Program-made: the position numbers and the translations under genes | Part shown: piece after piece, positions 1-8,855 of the stretch | How positions within the stretch are numbered: position 1 is the first letter of the stretch | Layout: every line of letters begins with the position of its first letter | The notes under the pieces: model-generated | What the model saw: the letters and a program-made list of their open reading frames with translations, nothing else | What the model was told of the DNA's origin: nothing | Database searches by the model: none | Source of the DNA: Candidatus Gottesmanbacteria bacterium RIFCSPLOWO2_01_FULL_39_12b | GTDB taxonomy: Bacteria; Patescibacteriota; Microgenomatia; 2-02-FULL-39-11 | Assembly: GCA_001780955.1 (NCBI GenBank) | Contig: MFJR01000007.1 | Location: 449,482-494,776 of the forward strand | Direction: 5' to 3' | Length of the DNA: 45,295 nt

Positions 1-2
1 AG

Positions 3-191
3 TGGATCAGAAATAACTTTGAAAGACTGGTAGAAAAACATGCCGGGGAATATATTGCCGTATCAAACGGCCATATAGCTTTTGGTAAATCCAGGAAAGA
101 AGTGGAGGAAAAACTAAAAAAAAGTGCAAAAAATATTTTGCCCTCTGTAATGCAAATACCTCATCAGGAATCTCTTACATGCGCGTTATAA
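3..191 (+). CDS. DUF5678-like small protein, 3' part, truncated at window edge
   Basis: Manual translation WIRNNFERLVEKHAGEYIAVSNGHIAFGKSRKEVEEKLKKSAKNILPSVMQIPHQESLTCAL*; not in the ORF track because it is partial. Confidence 0.6.
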   Translation, partial: WIRNNFERLVEKHAGEYIAVSNGHIAFGKSRKEVEEKLKKSAKNILPSVMQIPHQESLTCAL

Positions 192-573
192 AGTTCCTTA
201 TACTATCCACAAAGGTCTTGCCATTCCTTATATACCGTTGTCTCTAAAAATAAATAAAGTCTGGAGACGTTTTTGGGGATTTGTCGATAGTGGCGCTACT
301 TTCAGTATATTTAAGGACTCAGAGATAGGAGATCTAGATTTTAACTATAAGAGTGGCAGGTTAGTAAACGTCCAAGTAGGTGACGGAGGTTTCATACCCG
401 TTTATCTTCATAAACTTGAAATATCTTTAGATGACTTTACATTTCCGATTACAATCGGGTTTTCCAATAGATTGGGTGTGGAATTTAACCTTCTAGGAAG
501 AAAAAGCTTATTTGAAAAATTTGATGTGACATTCAGCGATTCCAAAGGTGAACTCACGTTTACCAAGACATAA
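178..573 (+). CDS. Single-domain retropepsin-like aspartyl protease (no clear in-frame start for the conserved N-terminus)
   Basis: GFVDSGATFSIF catalytic motif and NLLGRKSLFEKFDVTF near the C-terminus; in-frame N-terminal extension HARYKVPYTIHKGLAIPYIPL precedes the TTG at 238. Confidence 0.7.
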   Translation, partial: HARYKVPYTIHKGLAIPYIPLSLKINKVWRRFWGFVDSGATFSIFKDSEIGDLDFNYKSGRLVNVQVGDGGFIPVYLHKLEISLDDFTFPITIGFSNRLGVEFNLLGRKSLFEKFDVTFSDSKGELTFTKT

Positions 574-695
574 TCCACAATGTTTTAATCATCGGCCCCG
601 ACGAAGCAAAAAATAAAAAAGTCACCGTCAAAAACATGACCTCGCAGCAACAAACTACTATTCCTCAAAACGAAGTTATCAAACTTCTTCAATAA
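573..695 (+). pseudogene. 3' fragment of histidyl-tRNA synthetase (anticodon-binding domain end)
   Basis: Manual translation NVLIIGPDEAKNKKVTVKNMTSQQQTTIPQNEVIKLLQ* resembles the HisRS C-terminus; no start codon or upstream domain. Confidence 0.55.
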
Positions 696-939
696 GCCTT
701 AAACCCAACGACCTTTTTTTATCTAGGTCCCTCTATTTGCCCCCCACTATGAAATCTTTGGTTAAGAAATAGTCTAAAGCTCTCATGGAATCTCATTTTA
801 TCAATCACATCAATACCGCCTTCTCTTAATCTTGCCACCTCCTCTCTCACATTACTATGACGTATATTATATCAAGTGTATCCAAATTTTTGTTCCGGCG
901 TATGTACTTTCTATCAGAAATTTAGTATAATCTTATTTC

Positions 940-1248
940 ATGAAAGCCAGTATTCATCCCCAATATTATCCCGAGGCGCAGGTGGTTTGTGCCTGCGGGA
1001 ACATGTTTACGGTTGGCTCTACCAAGCAGTCTATACATGTAGAAATCTGTCATAAATGCCATCCTTTTTATACAGGAGAGTTGAAATTCGTCGATACCCT
1101 TGGACGGGTAGAAAAATTCCAGAAGAAACAAAAGCAGGCTCAAACTACAGCCGGTGTCTATATTTCCAACAAGAAAAAGAAACAGGCTCAACAAAAAGAG
1201 GAATACAAACCCAAAACTCTACGGGAGATGCTTTTAGGAACCTCTTAA
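940..1248 (+). CDS. rpmE: 50S ribosomal protein bL31 with Lys-rich C-terminal extension
   Basis: [28 protein letters not shown]...[10 protein letters not shown]. Confidence 0.95.
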   Translation: MKASIHPQYYPEAQVVCACGNMFTVGSTKQSIHVEICHKCHPFYTGELKFVDTLGRVEKFQKKQKQAQTTAGVYISNKKKKQAQQKEEYKPKTLREMLLGTS

Positions 1249-1267
1249 ATTAATTTTCAATTTTAAA

Positions 1268-1969
1268 ATGAATTTAGATACTATTATTTTAGAATTCAGA
1301 CCGGGAACAGGTGGTAACGAGGCTAAAATATGGGCTAATGATCTTCTGCGAATGTATCAGAGATTTGCCGCCTTTCAGAGCTGGAAAGTTGAATACATTA
1401 CTGATAATGCCATCAGGATAAAAGGGGCTGAGGTATTTAATAAGCTTCAGCATGAAGCAGGTACCCACCGGGTGCAAAGAATTCCGGAAACAGAAAGGTC
1501 CGGCCGGATTCACACTTCAACTGCCACCGTGGCAGTTTTGCCTGAAATACCGGAAACAGAAATTTATATAAGACCGGAAGATCTGGAGTGGGAATTCTAC
1601 CGAAGCGGTGGAAAGGGCGGTCAGAACGTCAATAAAGTCTCTTCAGCGGCCCGGGTAAGACACAAACCGACCGGTCTTATAGCAAGCGCGCAAACGGAAA
1701 GAGACCAATCTCAAAATAGACGTGTGGCTTTATCAATTCTAAGATCTAAACTCTGGGAAGCGGAGGAGATAAAAAGAAGTACCCAAATAGGAAGCATTAG
1801 AAGTATTATCGGTCGGGGGATGAGAGCGGAAAAAATAAGGACCTACAATTTTCCTCAAAACCGGGTTACAGATCACAGAATTAACAAAAGCTGGCACAAT
1901 CTTGAGGATATTGTAGAGGGGAAATTGGAGAAAATAATAAGTTACTTAGGTAACTTAGGTAACTTATAA
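1268..1969 (+). CDS. prfA: Peptide chain release factor 1, lacking N-terminal domain 1
   Basis: EFRPGTGGNEA, HRVQRIPETERSGRIHTSTATVAVLPE (PxT motif), GGKGGQNVNKV (GGQ), RTYNFPQNRVTDHRIN; begins about 110 residues into the usual RF1. Confidence 0.9.
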   Translation: MNLDTIILEFRPGTGGNEAKIWANDLLRMYQRFAAFQSWKVEYITDNAIRIKGAEVFNKLQHEAGTHRVQRIPETERSGRIHTSTATVAVLPEIPETEIYIRPEDLEWEFYRSGGKGGQNVNKVSSAARVRHKPTGLIASAQTERDQSQNRRVALSILRSKLWEAEEIKRSTQIGSIRSIIGRGMRAEKIRTYNFPQNRVTDHRINKSWHNLEDIVEGKLEKIISYLGNLGNL

Positions 1970-1974
1970 GACCA

Positions 1975-3132
1975 TCATTCCCCGCTAAACTCCCCAACGG
2001 TCACGGATAACTGTTTGGTTTGATCGTCTCTCCAGACCTCAATATTAACTTTATCCCCAATCTTTTTATCGGAGATAATTTTGGCCAGTCCACCGTCTTT
2101 ATCGGTGACTTTTTTCCCGTCTATCTTGGTAATTATATCTTCGGTTTTAATTCCTCCATTTTCGGCCGGAGAGTTATTAATCACTTCCTGAACATATGCT
2201 CCTTCGGGTACTTCATTAATCAAAGCAAGGTCACGGGTGATCATTTTATACTTCACGCCTAAATAGGGTCTCTGGAATTTCCCGCTTGTATTAAACTGAT
2301 TGAGGGCTTCTTTTATTGTGTTGATGGGAAGAGCAAAACCTATATTTTGACCCTCAGAAGAAACTGCGGTATTAACTCCGATCACCTGGCCGGCTGAATT
2401 TAAAAGCGGCCCGCCTGAATTTCCCGGATTGATAGCGGCGTCTGTCTGAATTACATTATCTAACCTCTCAGCGAAACCTTCAAAAGGACTACCGGCGGTA
2501 ATACCCCGCCCAAGACCGGAAATAACTCCTACTGTAACAGTGTTTCGAAATTCGCCCAGAGCCGTACCGATCGCAATGGCCAGCTGCCCGACTTTTATCT
2601 TTGACGAGTCTCCCAAGGTTACCGGTTTTAGATCATTTGCTTCTATTTTGAGTATCGCCAAATCATTTACCGGGTCCCGATAAATTTTTTGAATATCATA
2701 AGTCTTATCATCGTTTGTAACTACCTTATATTTAGCTTCAGTATCGGAAACGACATGTTTATTGGTCGCAATCAAGCCTTCGGCATCAATGATAAAACCG
2801 GTACCAATATCCTGCTCGACTTTCTGGTCTCTGCTTCCTTGTTTTGGTCTAAATATATCAAAAGGATCATAAGGATTAATCTCAAACATTCTGCCTATAG
2901 ATTTGGTTTTACTGATAGAAACTGTAACCACGGAAGCAGAAACCTTGTCAACGACTTCGGTGATAAGCGACTCTTCATTGACTATTTTAACTTTTTCGGT
3001 AACGTTATTGGCGGTTTGTGACTGTTTCGGAAGATACTTATCCAAAAAGCTTAAATCGAAACGAAGGCCATTTTGTGAACCTAGAAACAGCAATACTACG
3101 AGCAGTATAAAAAGTATAAGGATTCTTCTCAT
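1975..3132 (-). CDS. HtrA/DegP-family S1C serine protease with PDZ domain
   Basis: IGTGFIIDAEGLIATNKHVV, NDLAILKI, DAAINPGNSGGPLLN, C-terminal PDZ, N-terminal TM. Confidence 0.93.
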   Translation of the reverse strand: MRRILILFILLVVLLFLGSQNGLRFDLSFLDKYLPKQSQTANNVTEKVKIVNEESLITEVVDKVSASVVTVSISKTKSIGRMFEINPYDPFDIFRPKQGSRDQKVEQDIGTGFIIDAEGLIATNKHVVSDTEAKYKVVTNDDKTYDIQKIYRDPVNDLAILKIEANDLKPVTLGDSSKIKVGQLAIAIGTALGEFRNTVTVGVISGLGRGITAGSPFEGFAERLDNVIQTDAAINPGNSGGPLLNSAGQVIGVNTAVSSEGQNIGFALPINTIKEALNQFNTSGKFQRPYLGVKYKMITRDLALINEVPEGAYVQEVINNSPAENGGIKTEDIITKIDGKKVTDKDGGLAKIISDKKIGDKVNIEVWRDDQTKQLSVTVGEFSGE

Positions 3133-3183
3133 AAAATAATTATCTGATTTCTAGAATATAATATAAATTTAACTGAAAATCAA

Positions 3184-3207
3184 TCCGCCAGTTGGCGGAT
3201 GGCGGAT
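3184..3207. repeat. Copy of 16-bp palindrome TCCGCCAGYTGGCGGA family (intergenic)
   Basis: tccgccagttggcggatggcggat. Confidence 0.8.
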
Positions 3208-3214
3208 AAAAATC

Positions 3215-4486
3215 TTATTTTAATAAAGTTTCTATTCCTTTTTCAAGTTGTAAATCTTCCTCAGGTTTAGCCTCATCATTCTCAATCTTTACATCTGGTA
3301 TAACACCTGTACCATTAATCCAAATACCTGAAGGAAGTAGCCATTTAGCGGTAGTAATGTGAATTCCGGCTCCCCCTGGAAGTTCTTGAGGTTCCTGAAT
3401 AGTCCCTTTTCCAAATGAAGTTTCTCCAACTAATTTGGCCCGTCCCCTATCCTGAAGCGATCCAGCCACAATTTCAGAGGCAGAGGCTGATCCTTTATTG
3501 ATTAAAACAACTAAAGGAATTTTGAGCAAATCACCTTTTCTATTAACTTTATATTGCTGTTGCGACTGATTTACCGATTCCTGTATCACGACAATTCCGT
3601 CAGAAAGAAATTCTGAGGCAATATAGACGGAAGCAGATAAATAACCTCCCGGATTATTACGTAAGTCTAAAATCATTCCTTTAATCTCTGAGGGCGATTT
3701 TTGTAACTCTTTACCTATTTCAGCTATCGCTTTTTTCCATTCATCTGTGGTCTGATCACCGAATTTTCCCAATTGAAGATAGACTATTTTACGGCAAGAG
3801 GCACAGGATTCTTTGATAATCTGGCAATTTTCGTTGAGATTTTGACATTTAACATTATTCATGTACCAGTCAACAGAGGCAACTTTAATATCATCGCGAA
3901 CGACTTCCAGATCGGCTGATTTGCTTGAATCTTTATGCATAATGTTCAAAAGAACTTTTGAATTTTTTGGGCCCCTGATTTTTGAAACAGTTTCAGGCAA
4001 AGTCCAGTTAAAAGTTTCTTTACCGTCAACTTTTATAATCCAATCTCCCGGTTTTAAACCCGCCTTGTCTGCCGGAGTCCCTTTCAAAGGAGCGACCACC
4101 ACGATTTTCTTATCTTTTATTCCTAACTGGGCGCCTATCCCTTCAAACTTCCCCCCTAAATCATCTTTGGCTTCTTTGTTCTGATCTGGTGGTAAAAAGA
4201 CGGTATAAGGATCACCTAAAGAGGCAACCATTCCGCTGATGGCTCCAAAAACCATTTTCTAAGGGTCAAGGTTTTTCTTATCTATATAAGTTCTGGAAAG
4301 CCTGTCCCAAACGTCCCAAAATAAAGTAAAATCTACGCTTTTGGGCACCGAAGAAGTTTTCCCAATAAAATTGGTGTTTTTGAAAGACTCAAAATCAAGA
4401 TTTTTAGCTCCTAATTTATACCCTATGCCAAAAGAGAGAATGAGAAAAGAGATGGCGATTATCAGATTTCGGATTGTTTTGAGCAT
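3215..4486 (-). pseudogene. S41 C-terminal processing protease with PDZ domain, interrupted by one in-frame TAG at 4259-4261
   Basis: ORF 4259..4486 and ORF 3215..4255 are in the same frame, separated by TAG-AAA: ...SRTYIDKKNLDP*K MVFGAISGMVASLGDPYTVF...; KGSASASEI catalytic region present. Confidence 0.85.
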
Positions 4487-4497
4487 TATTTGTTTAT

Positions 4498-5226
4498 TTA
4501 TTCGATAACGACAATTTGTTTTATTTTAGGCCAGAGTAAGATTGTTTTCCCGGCATATTCGGTCAATTTTGAAAAAACCTCTTCAGAGATCTGGATCCAG
4601 GGGATTGGAATATCATCAAGTTTTTTTTTCAAAATAATTCCTTTTGCTTCTAAGACGTCTAATTTAACAATACCTTCTTCGTATAGTCCCTGACATAAAA
4701 CAATTTTTTTAGAAACCTCGTGGTTAATATCTAAGGCGCTCAAATTTTCACCTGGTAGGTAGACTAACTCTCCCAGGCAGTCTTGCCCACTCCCATCTTT
4801 ACCCTTAAATACCTCTCCGTCAATAGATATCGATAAATTCGCTTTTTCGATAACTGCAACTCTTCCGGAAACAGGCGAATACAATTTGTTGATCTCTTTA
4901 GATTCCCGGTCTATGAGTGTCATCGTACCAGCTTTAAGATCTATTTCTTTTATTTTACCGGTCAAAGGACTTTTAATAATGTAGTTTGAAAACAAGCCCT
5001 TTTTTTGAGCAATAATCTCTCCTTCATTGACTTCGTCCCCGATTATTTTCACCAAATATTTAGGAATTTGATCAGCTTTGATATTCAAAAGTTTGGAAAG
5101 TTGAATCATCTTATTTTGGTCAGAGGTTTTTATTTCCGCCAAAACGGTGTTTATATCGATCTTATCTCCTTCCGAAACTAATATTTTCATTCCGGAAGTT
5201 ATAGGCAGTTGTATCGATGATTTCAT
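4498..5226 (-). CDS. Biotinyl/lipoyl-like beta-barrel domain protein, function unknown
   Basis: SGMKILVSEGDKI, KSPLTGKIKEIDLKAG, YSPVSGRVAVIEK repeats of barrel-sandwich hybrid type. Confidence 0.5.
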   Translation of the reverse strand: MKSSIQLPITSGMKILVSEGDKIDINTVLAEIKTSDQNKMIQLSKLLNIKADQIPKYLVKIIGDEVNEGEIIAQKKGLFSNYIIKSPLTGKIKEIDLKAGTMTLIDRESKEINKLYSPVSGRVAVIEKANLSISIDGEVFKGKDGSGQDCLGELVYLPGENLSALDINHEVSKKIVLCQGLYEEGIVKLDVLEAKGIILKKKLDDIPIPWIQISEEVFSKLTEYAGKTILLWPKIKQIVVIE

Positions 5227-5472
5227 TTATGAGGGCTTGACAATAAACGGAAGAAGCGCTAAAAATCTCGCTCGTTTTATTGATTTCATTAATTTTTTTT
5301 GATGTTTTCGACAGATACCATTATGCATTCGTGGGGTAATCTTGCCCCTCTCAGATAAAAAGTGTTTTAGAGCTTCTATCTCTTTGTAGTCAGGTTCTAA
5401 TTTTTGTTTACAAAAAAAACACTCCTTTGGCCGTTGAATTCTACGTTTAAAATTTCTAATAATTTTTCGCAT
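5227..5472 (-). CDS. rpsR: 30S ribosomal protein bS18
   Basis: KHFLSERGKITPRMHNGICRKHQKKLMKSIKRARFLALLPF; adjacent to ssb and rpsF. Confidence 0.93.
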   Translation of the reverse strand: MRKIIRNFKRRIQRPKECFFCKQKLEPDYKEIEALKHFLSERGKITPRMHNGICRKHQKKLMKSIKRARFLALLPFIVKPS

Positions 5473-5474
5473 AA

Positions 5475-6026
5475 TTAAAATGGTATGTCATCCGGAGTAA
5501 TATCTTCGTTTTTAACTTCAGAAGAAGTTACGACTTCCTCATCTTTCTTTTTTTCACTAAGGTCTTCTTTTACCGAAAGTTTCGGCGGTGATTTTTTGGT
5601 TGAGGTAGATTTATCCGTCAAATCGGAATCATCCGCCAGCTGGCGGACCTCAGCCGGTTTCGATTCTGAACTTTCTTCTTTAATTACTCTTTTGGAATCT
5701 AAGATGATCATATCTTCTATCACGATTTCTGTTGAACTTCGCTGCCCTCCATCCTGACCAATCCAGCTATGAGTTGCCAGCCTTCCCTCTACGTATACTT
5801 TCCTTCCTTTTGCCAAAAGCTGGGAACATAATTCACCTAGTTTATTCCAGGCTACAATCCGGTGAAATTCTGTTTCTTCCTTTGTTTCGCCCGTTTGAGT
5901 CGTCCAGCTTCTATTTGTAGCTAAACCAAAGGTACAGACCGCAGTGCCCGCGGGCGTGAACCGTAACTCAGGATCTCGTGTCAGGTTGCCTATTAATGTA
6001 ACTTTATTCAAAGAACGTGCAGACAT
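5475..6026 (-). CDS. ssb: Single-stranded DNA-binding protein
   Basis: SLNKVTLIGNLTRDPELRFTPAGTAVCTFGLATNR, acidic DDIPF tail. Confidence 0.95.
   Translation of the reverse strand: MSARSLNKVTLIGNLTRDPELRFTPAGTAVCTFGLATNRSWTTQTGETKEETEFHRIVAWNKLGELCSQLLAKGRKVYVEGRLATHSWIGQDGGQRSSTEIVIEDMIILDSKRVIKEESSESKPAEVRQLADDSDLTDKSTSTKKSPPKLSVKEDLSEKKKDEEVVTSSEVKNEDITPDDIPF
5632..5647. repeat. 16-bp palindrome TCCGCCAGCTGGCGGA inside ssb (encodes RQLAD in the linker)
   Basis: exact tccgccagctggcgga. Confidence 0.9.
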
Positions 6027-6037
6027 ATTTTTCTCCT

Positions 6038-6331
6038 TTAATTTGATTTCTTAATTTGTTTAATTTGTAAATATCTTAAAACAAGCTCATTCATTTTTAA
6101 TATATTATTAACGCTCTTGGCCTCCTTTCCATCTGCATGGAAATTTAATAACCAGTAAATCCCTTCTGTCTGCTTTTTTATGGAATAAGATAAGTTTTTT
6201 TTACCAAAAAGAGAAGAGCTTAAAATTTTCCCCTTTCCTATAGATTGACCGATCTTGTCAAAAACTTTTTTAATCTCATTATCGGAAGCGGTAGAATTGA
6301 ATATGATCATCAGTTCATAAGAATTAAGCAT
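6038..6331 (-). CDS. rpsF: 30S ribosomal protein bS6
   Basis: MLNSYELMIIFNSTASDNEIKKVFDKIG...; conserved position before ssb. Confidence 0.9.
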   Translation of the reverse strand: MLNSYELMIIFNSTASDNEIKKVFDKIGQSIGKGKILSSSLFGKKNLSYSIKKQTEGIYWLLNFHADGKEAKSVNNILKMNELVLRYLQIKQIKKSN

Positions 6332-6375
6332 GTTGCAAGTATAGCAAAAATGGTCTAAAAATAAAATAGCATCAT

Positions 6376-7377
6376 ATGACCAAGCGTAAAATAGTTATTT
6401 TTACCATAACATTGGCAATTCTGATATTGATTATCTACGTAAAGTATAACTTCCCCAAAAGGGGAATTATAAGCCCCTTGGGAGAAAATTCGTCTGTCAC
6501 AGAGCCAAAACCGCTGGATAAATATTCTTTTGAGAATTTAAGAGAGAGACAGTTTGAAGACAGTCAAATAACCTTCGGTAAAGTGCTGAAAGAGGAAAAT
6601 AGGTTTTTTTCAAGGGTATTTTATTACACAAGCGATGGCAAAAAAGTCAGCGGGTTAGCCAATATTCCTAAAATAACCGGCAAACTTCCGGTAATCGTCA
6701 TGCTTCGGGGTTTTGTCGATCAAGAAATATATACCGTTGGAGAAGGTACCAGACGATCAGGAGAAGTTTTTGCAGAAAACGGCTTTTTGACTTTAGCCCC
6801 TGATTTTTTGGGCTATGGTCAGTCGTCGTCACCCTCTGCCAATCCGATCGAAGAACGTTTTGAAACATACACCACTGCTTTAAATTTGCTTACTTCAATC
6901 AAGACCCTTGATATGGCAGATTTCCCGAGAATCGGTATCTGGGGACATAGTAACGGAGGACATATTGCTCTATCCATATTGGCCATAACCGGACAAGCTT
7001 ATCCTACGGTTCTCTGGGCTCCAGTCTCCAAACCCTTCCCCTACTCAATACTCTATTTTACAGACGAGTTTGAAGATCACGGCAAAAAATTAAGAAAAGT
7101 CGTTTCCGACTTTGAGAAAGACTATGATGTTGAAAAATATACTTTTACTAATTATTTAGACTGGATAAGCGCTCCAATCCAACTTCATCAGGGAAGTGAA
7201 GACGAGGCTGTTCCGCAAAAATGGTCTGACCAGTTTGTAGATGAGATGAGAAAACTAAAAAAAGATATAACCTATTATACATATCCCGGAGACGATCATA
7301 ATTTTGCCAAAGGAAGTTGGAATCTGGTGGTTCTGCGAAACATCTCTTTTTTCAGAAATCACCTAAACCGTCTATAA
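6376..7377 (+). CDS. Alpha/beta hydrolase (prolyl oligopeptidase/dienelactone hydrolase type), membrane-anchored
   Basis: N-terminal TM; IGIWGHSNGGHIAL nucleophile elbow; QGSEDEAVP; DDHNF. Confidence 0.85.
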   Translation: MTKRKIVIFTITLAILILIIYVKYNFPKRGIISPLGENSSVTEPKPLDKYSFENLRERQFEDSQITFGKVLKEENRFFSRVFYYTSDGKKVSGLANIPKITGKLPVIVMLRGFVDQEIYTVGEGTRRSGEVFAENGFLTLAPDFLGYGQSSSPSANPIEERFETYTTALNLLTSIKTLDMADFPRIGIWGHSNGGHIALSILAITGQAYPTVLWAPVSKPFPYSILYFTDEFEDHGKKLRKVVSDFEKDYDVEKYTFTNYLDWISAPIQLHQGSEDEAVPQKWSDQFVDEMRKLKKDITYYTYPGDDHNFAKGSWNLVVLRNISFFRNHLNRL

Positions 7378-7433
7378 ATCAAAGTATATTCATCATTTCT
7401 ATGCATATGCGATAATGTGATGAGTACAGATTT

Positions 7434-8060
7434 TCAATTTAAGTCAAAATGAGATTTAAGAGAATCGTCGTCCTCTATTTTTTGAGCAAGTATATATTTA
7501 ACCGTAAAGGAAACTCCATATAGTTCTCTTAGAAACTCTACCTCATCAAAACAAGGATAAGGTGAGACGTAAACGCTTTTTTGAAATTGATACAACCCTA
7601 ATTGTTTCAGTCTCATTCTAAAAACATCTCTGACCCGGGAGTGTTTATTGGAAATATCAAAAATTACGATTCTCCACTTACCGTCCCATCTTCTTTGTGT
7701 TTTTATCTCCATATCGTTAAGTTGGTACGACAGTGCTTTAGTCATTCCGTTTTCGGTTATTTTTACTCTTACACTACCATCATCCAAATATTCAACCGAA
7801 ATGTACTTTCGTTTCTTCAGCTGGTTTACAACCTGCCTGGTTTGCCACCTTGGATAGGAACGTCCTCCAAAAACTAACAATCCTAATGCGGGAGCAGCAC
7901 TCGGAAATGCAAATATCAAACCTATCGCTCCGGCTGCTGCAAGGATTTTTAATACGTCCTTCACTCTCGGTAGCGAACCTGAATCCTTTCTCTTTTCTAT
8001 CGGCTTTTGAAAAAGTACTGCCGCTTTCTGCCAATCTATATTTGCATATGGATTAGTCAT
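7434..8060 (-). CDS. PaaX-like regulator with Cas2-like C-terminal ferredoxin fold and hydrophobic segment
   Basis: WDGKWRIVIFDISNKHSRVRDVFRMRLKQLGLYQFQKSVYVSPYPC; wHTH-like middle; hydrophobic stretch ILAAAGAIGLIFAFPSAAPALGLLVFGG. Confidence 0.7.
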   Translation of the reverse strand: MTNPYANIDWQKAAVLFQKPIEKRKDSGSLPRVKDVLKILAAAGAIGLIFAFPSAAPALGLLVFGGRSYPRWQTRQVVNQLKKRKYISVEYLDDGSVRVKITENGMTKALSYQLNDMEIKTQRRWDGKWRIVIFDISNKHSRVRDVFRMRLKQLGLYQFQKSVYVSPYPCFDEVEFLRELYGVSFTVKYILAQKIEDDDSLKSHFDLN

Positions 8061-8143
8061 AAAAATACTTTACTCTGCTGATTCATCAAAATCAAGCATA
8101 TGCGGTAAAAGGATGAATCGATCGCTTGATATATAGATATTTA

Positions 8144-8616
8144 TCAATTAGATTTAATTAAAAAATAAACGTTGTGAAATTGTGGTATTACAAACCATTG
8201 ATGATCACGATGGTATTGTGATGCTTCTACTCTATACCCTAGCGATTTGAAAAAAGTTTTCCAGTCCTCGTCTCGACCATATGAATTCCAATAAAATCTT
8301 GGTTGTAAATTACCTATTTTGGATCTGGAGTGTGATGAAGAACCATCAATAGGAGCGAGGTGTTAAATGATTGATCTGGAAACGGTAGACGTTTTCCGTC
8401 ATATATTATCGGATCGATTGCGCTAATCCAGCTCTTGTTGGAAATATCAACCGGAGTGATTTTCTTTCCGTGCTTTGTTATTAGATGAGCTACGTGTCCC
8501 GTTCCGCAACCAATATCGATAATTCTTTTAGCATATTTTATATACGGAAGAACTCTACCAACAACCAACTCTGCTCTTTTTTGCGCGATCGTTTCAATAA
8601 CTTCCGGTATTTTCAT
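8144..8616 (-). pseudogene. SAM-dependent methyltransferase with internal deletion and frameshift
   Basis: N-terminal ORF with IIDIGCGTGHVAHLI ends at LHHTPDPK*; the C-terminal piece NLQPRFYWNSYGRDEDWKTFFKSLGYRVEASQYHRDHQWFVIPQFHNVYFLIKSN* is in another frame directly downstream. Confidence 0.75.
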
Positions 8617-8669
8617 TTTGTTGTAATATCGGTTTTATCTTAGAGCGTCTTTGAAAACTCGGGACTATC

Positions 8670-8764
8670 GTCATTGCGATCCCGACTCAGTCGGAACAAG
8701 CAATCCCGTTCGGGCATACTGCTATTCTGCGGGATCGCCACGCTCGTTCCTCGCTCGCGATGAC
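8670..8764. repeat. Imperfect inverted-repeat element (GTCATTGCGA...TCGCGATGAC), MITE/REP-like
   Basis: terminal inverted repeats gtcattgcga / tcgcgatgac, internal caatcccg/cgggatcg. Confidence 0.7.
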
Positions 8765-8855
8765 ATTTATCATGAGTTTCCAGACAGGCTCTTAGTAAAA
8801 TTATATCAGTTTTTAGCTCGAACCGGAATAGATTTTTTCCTGAGGCTTTACGCCT

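Noticed and set aside
750-900. Small minus-strand ORF ending MRFHESFRLFLNQRFHSGGQIEGPR*
   Set aside because: Very short, no recognised family and no clear start; could be a remnant but unsupported.
1939-1966. CRISPR array
   Set aside because: Repeat units about 10 bp with no spacers; no cas operon in the window.
4256-4264. Genome-wide reassignment of TAG to an amino acid
   Set aside because: Several genes here end naturally at TAG (DUF62-like gene, CBS-CGL, rseP, four-helix bundle), so TAG works as a stop.
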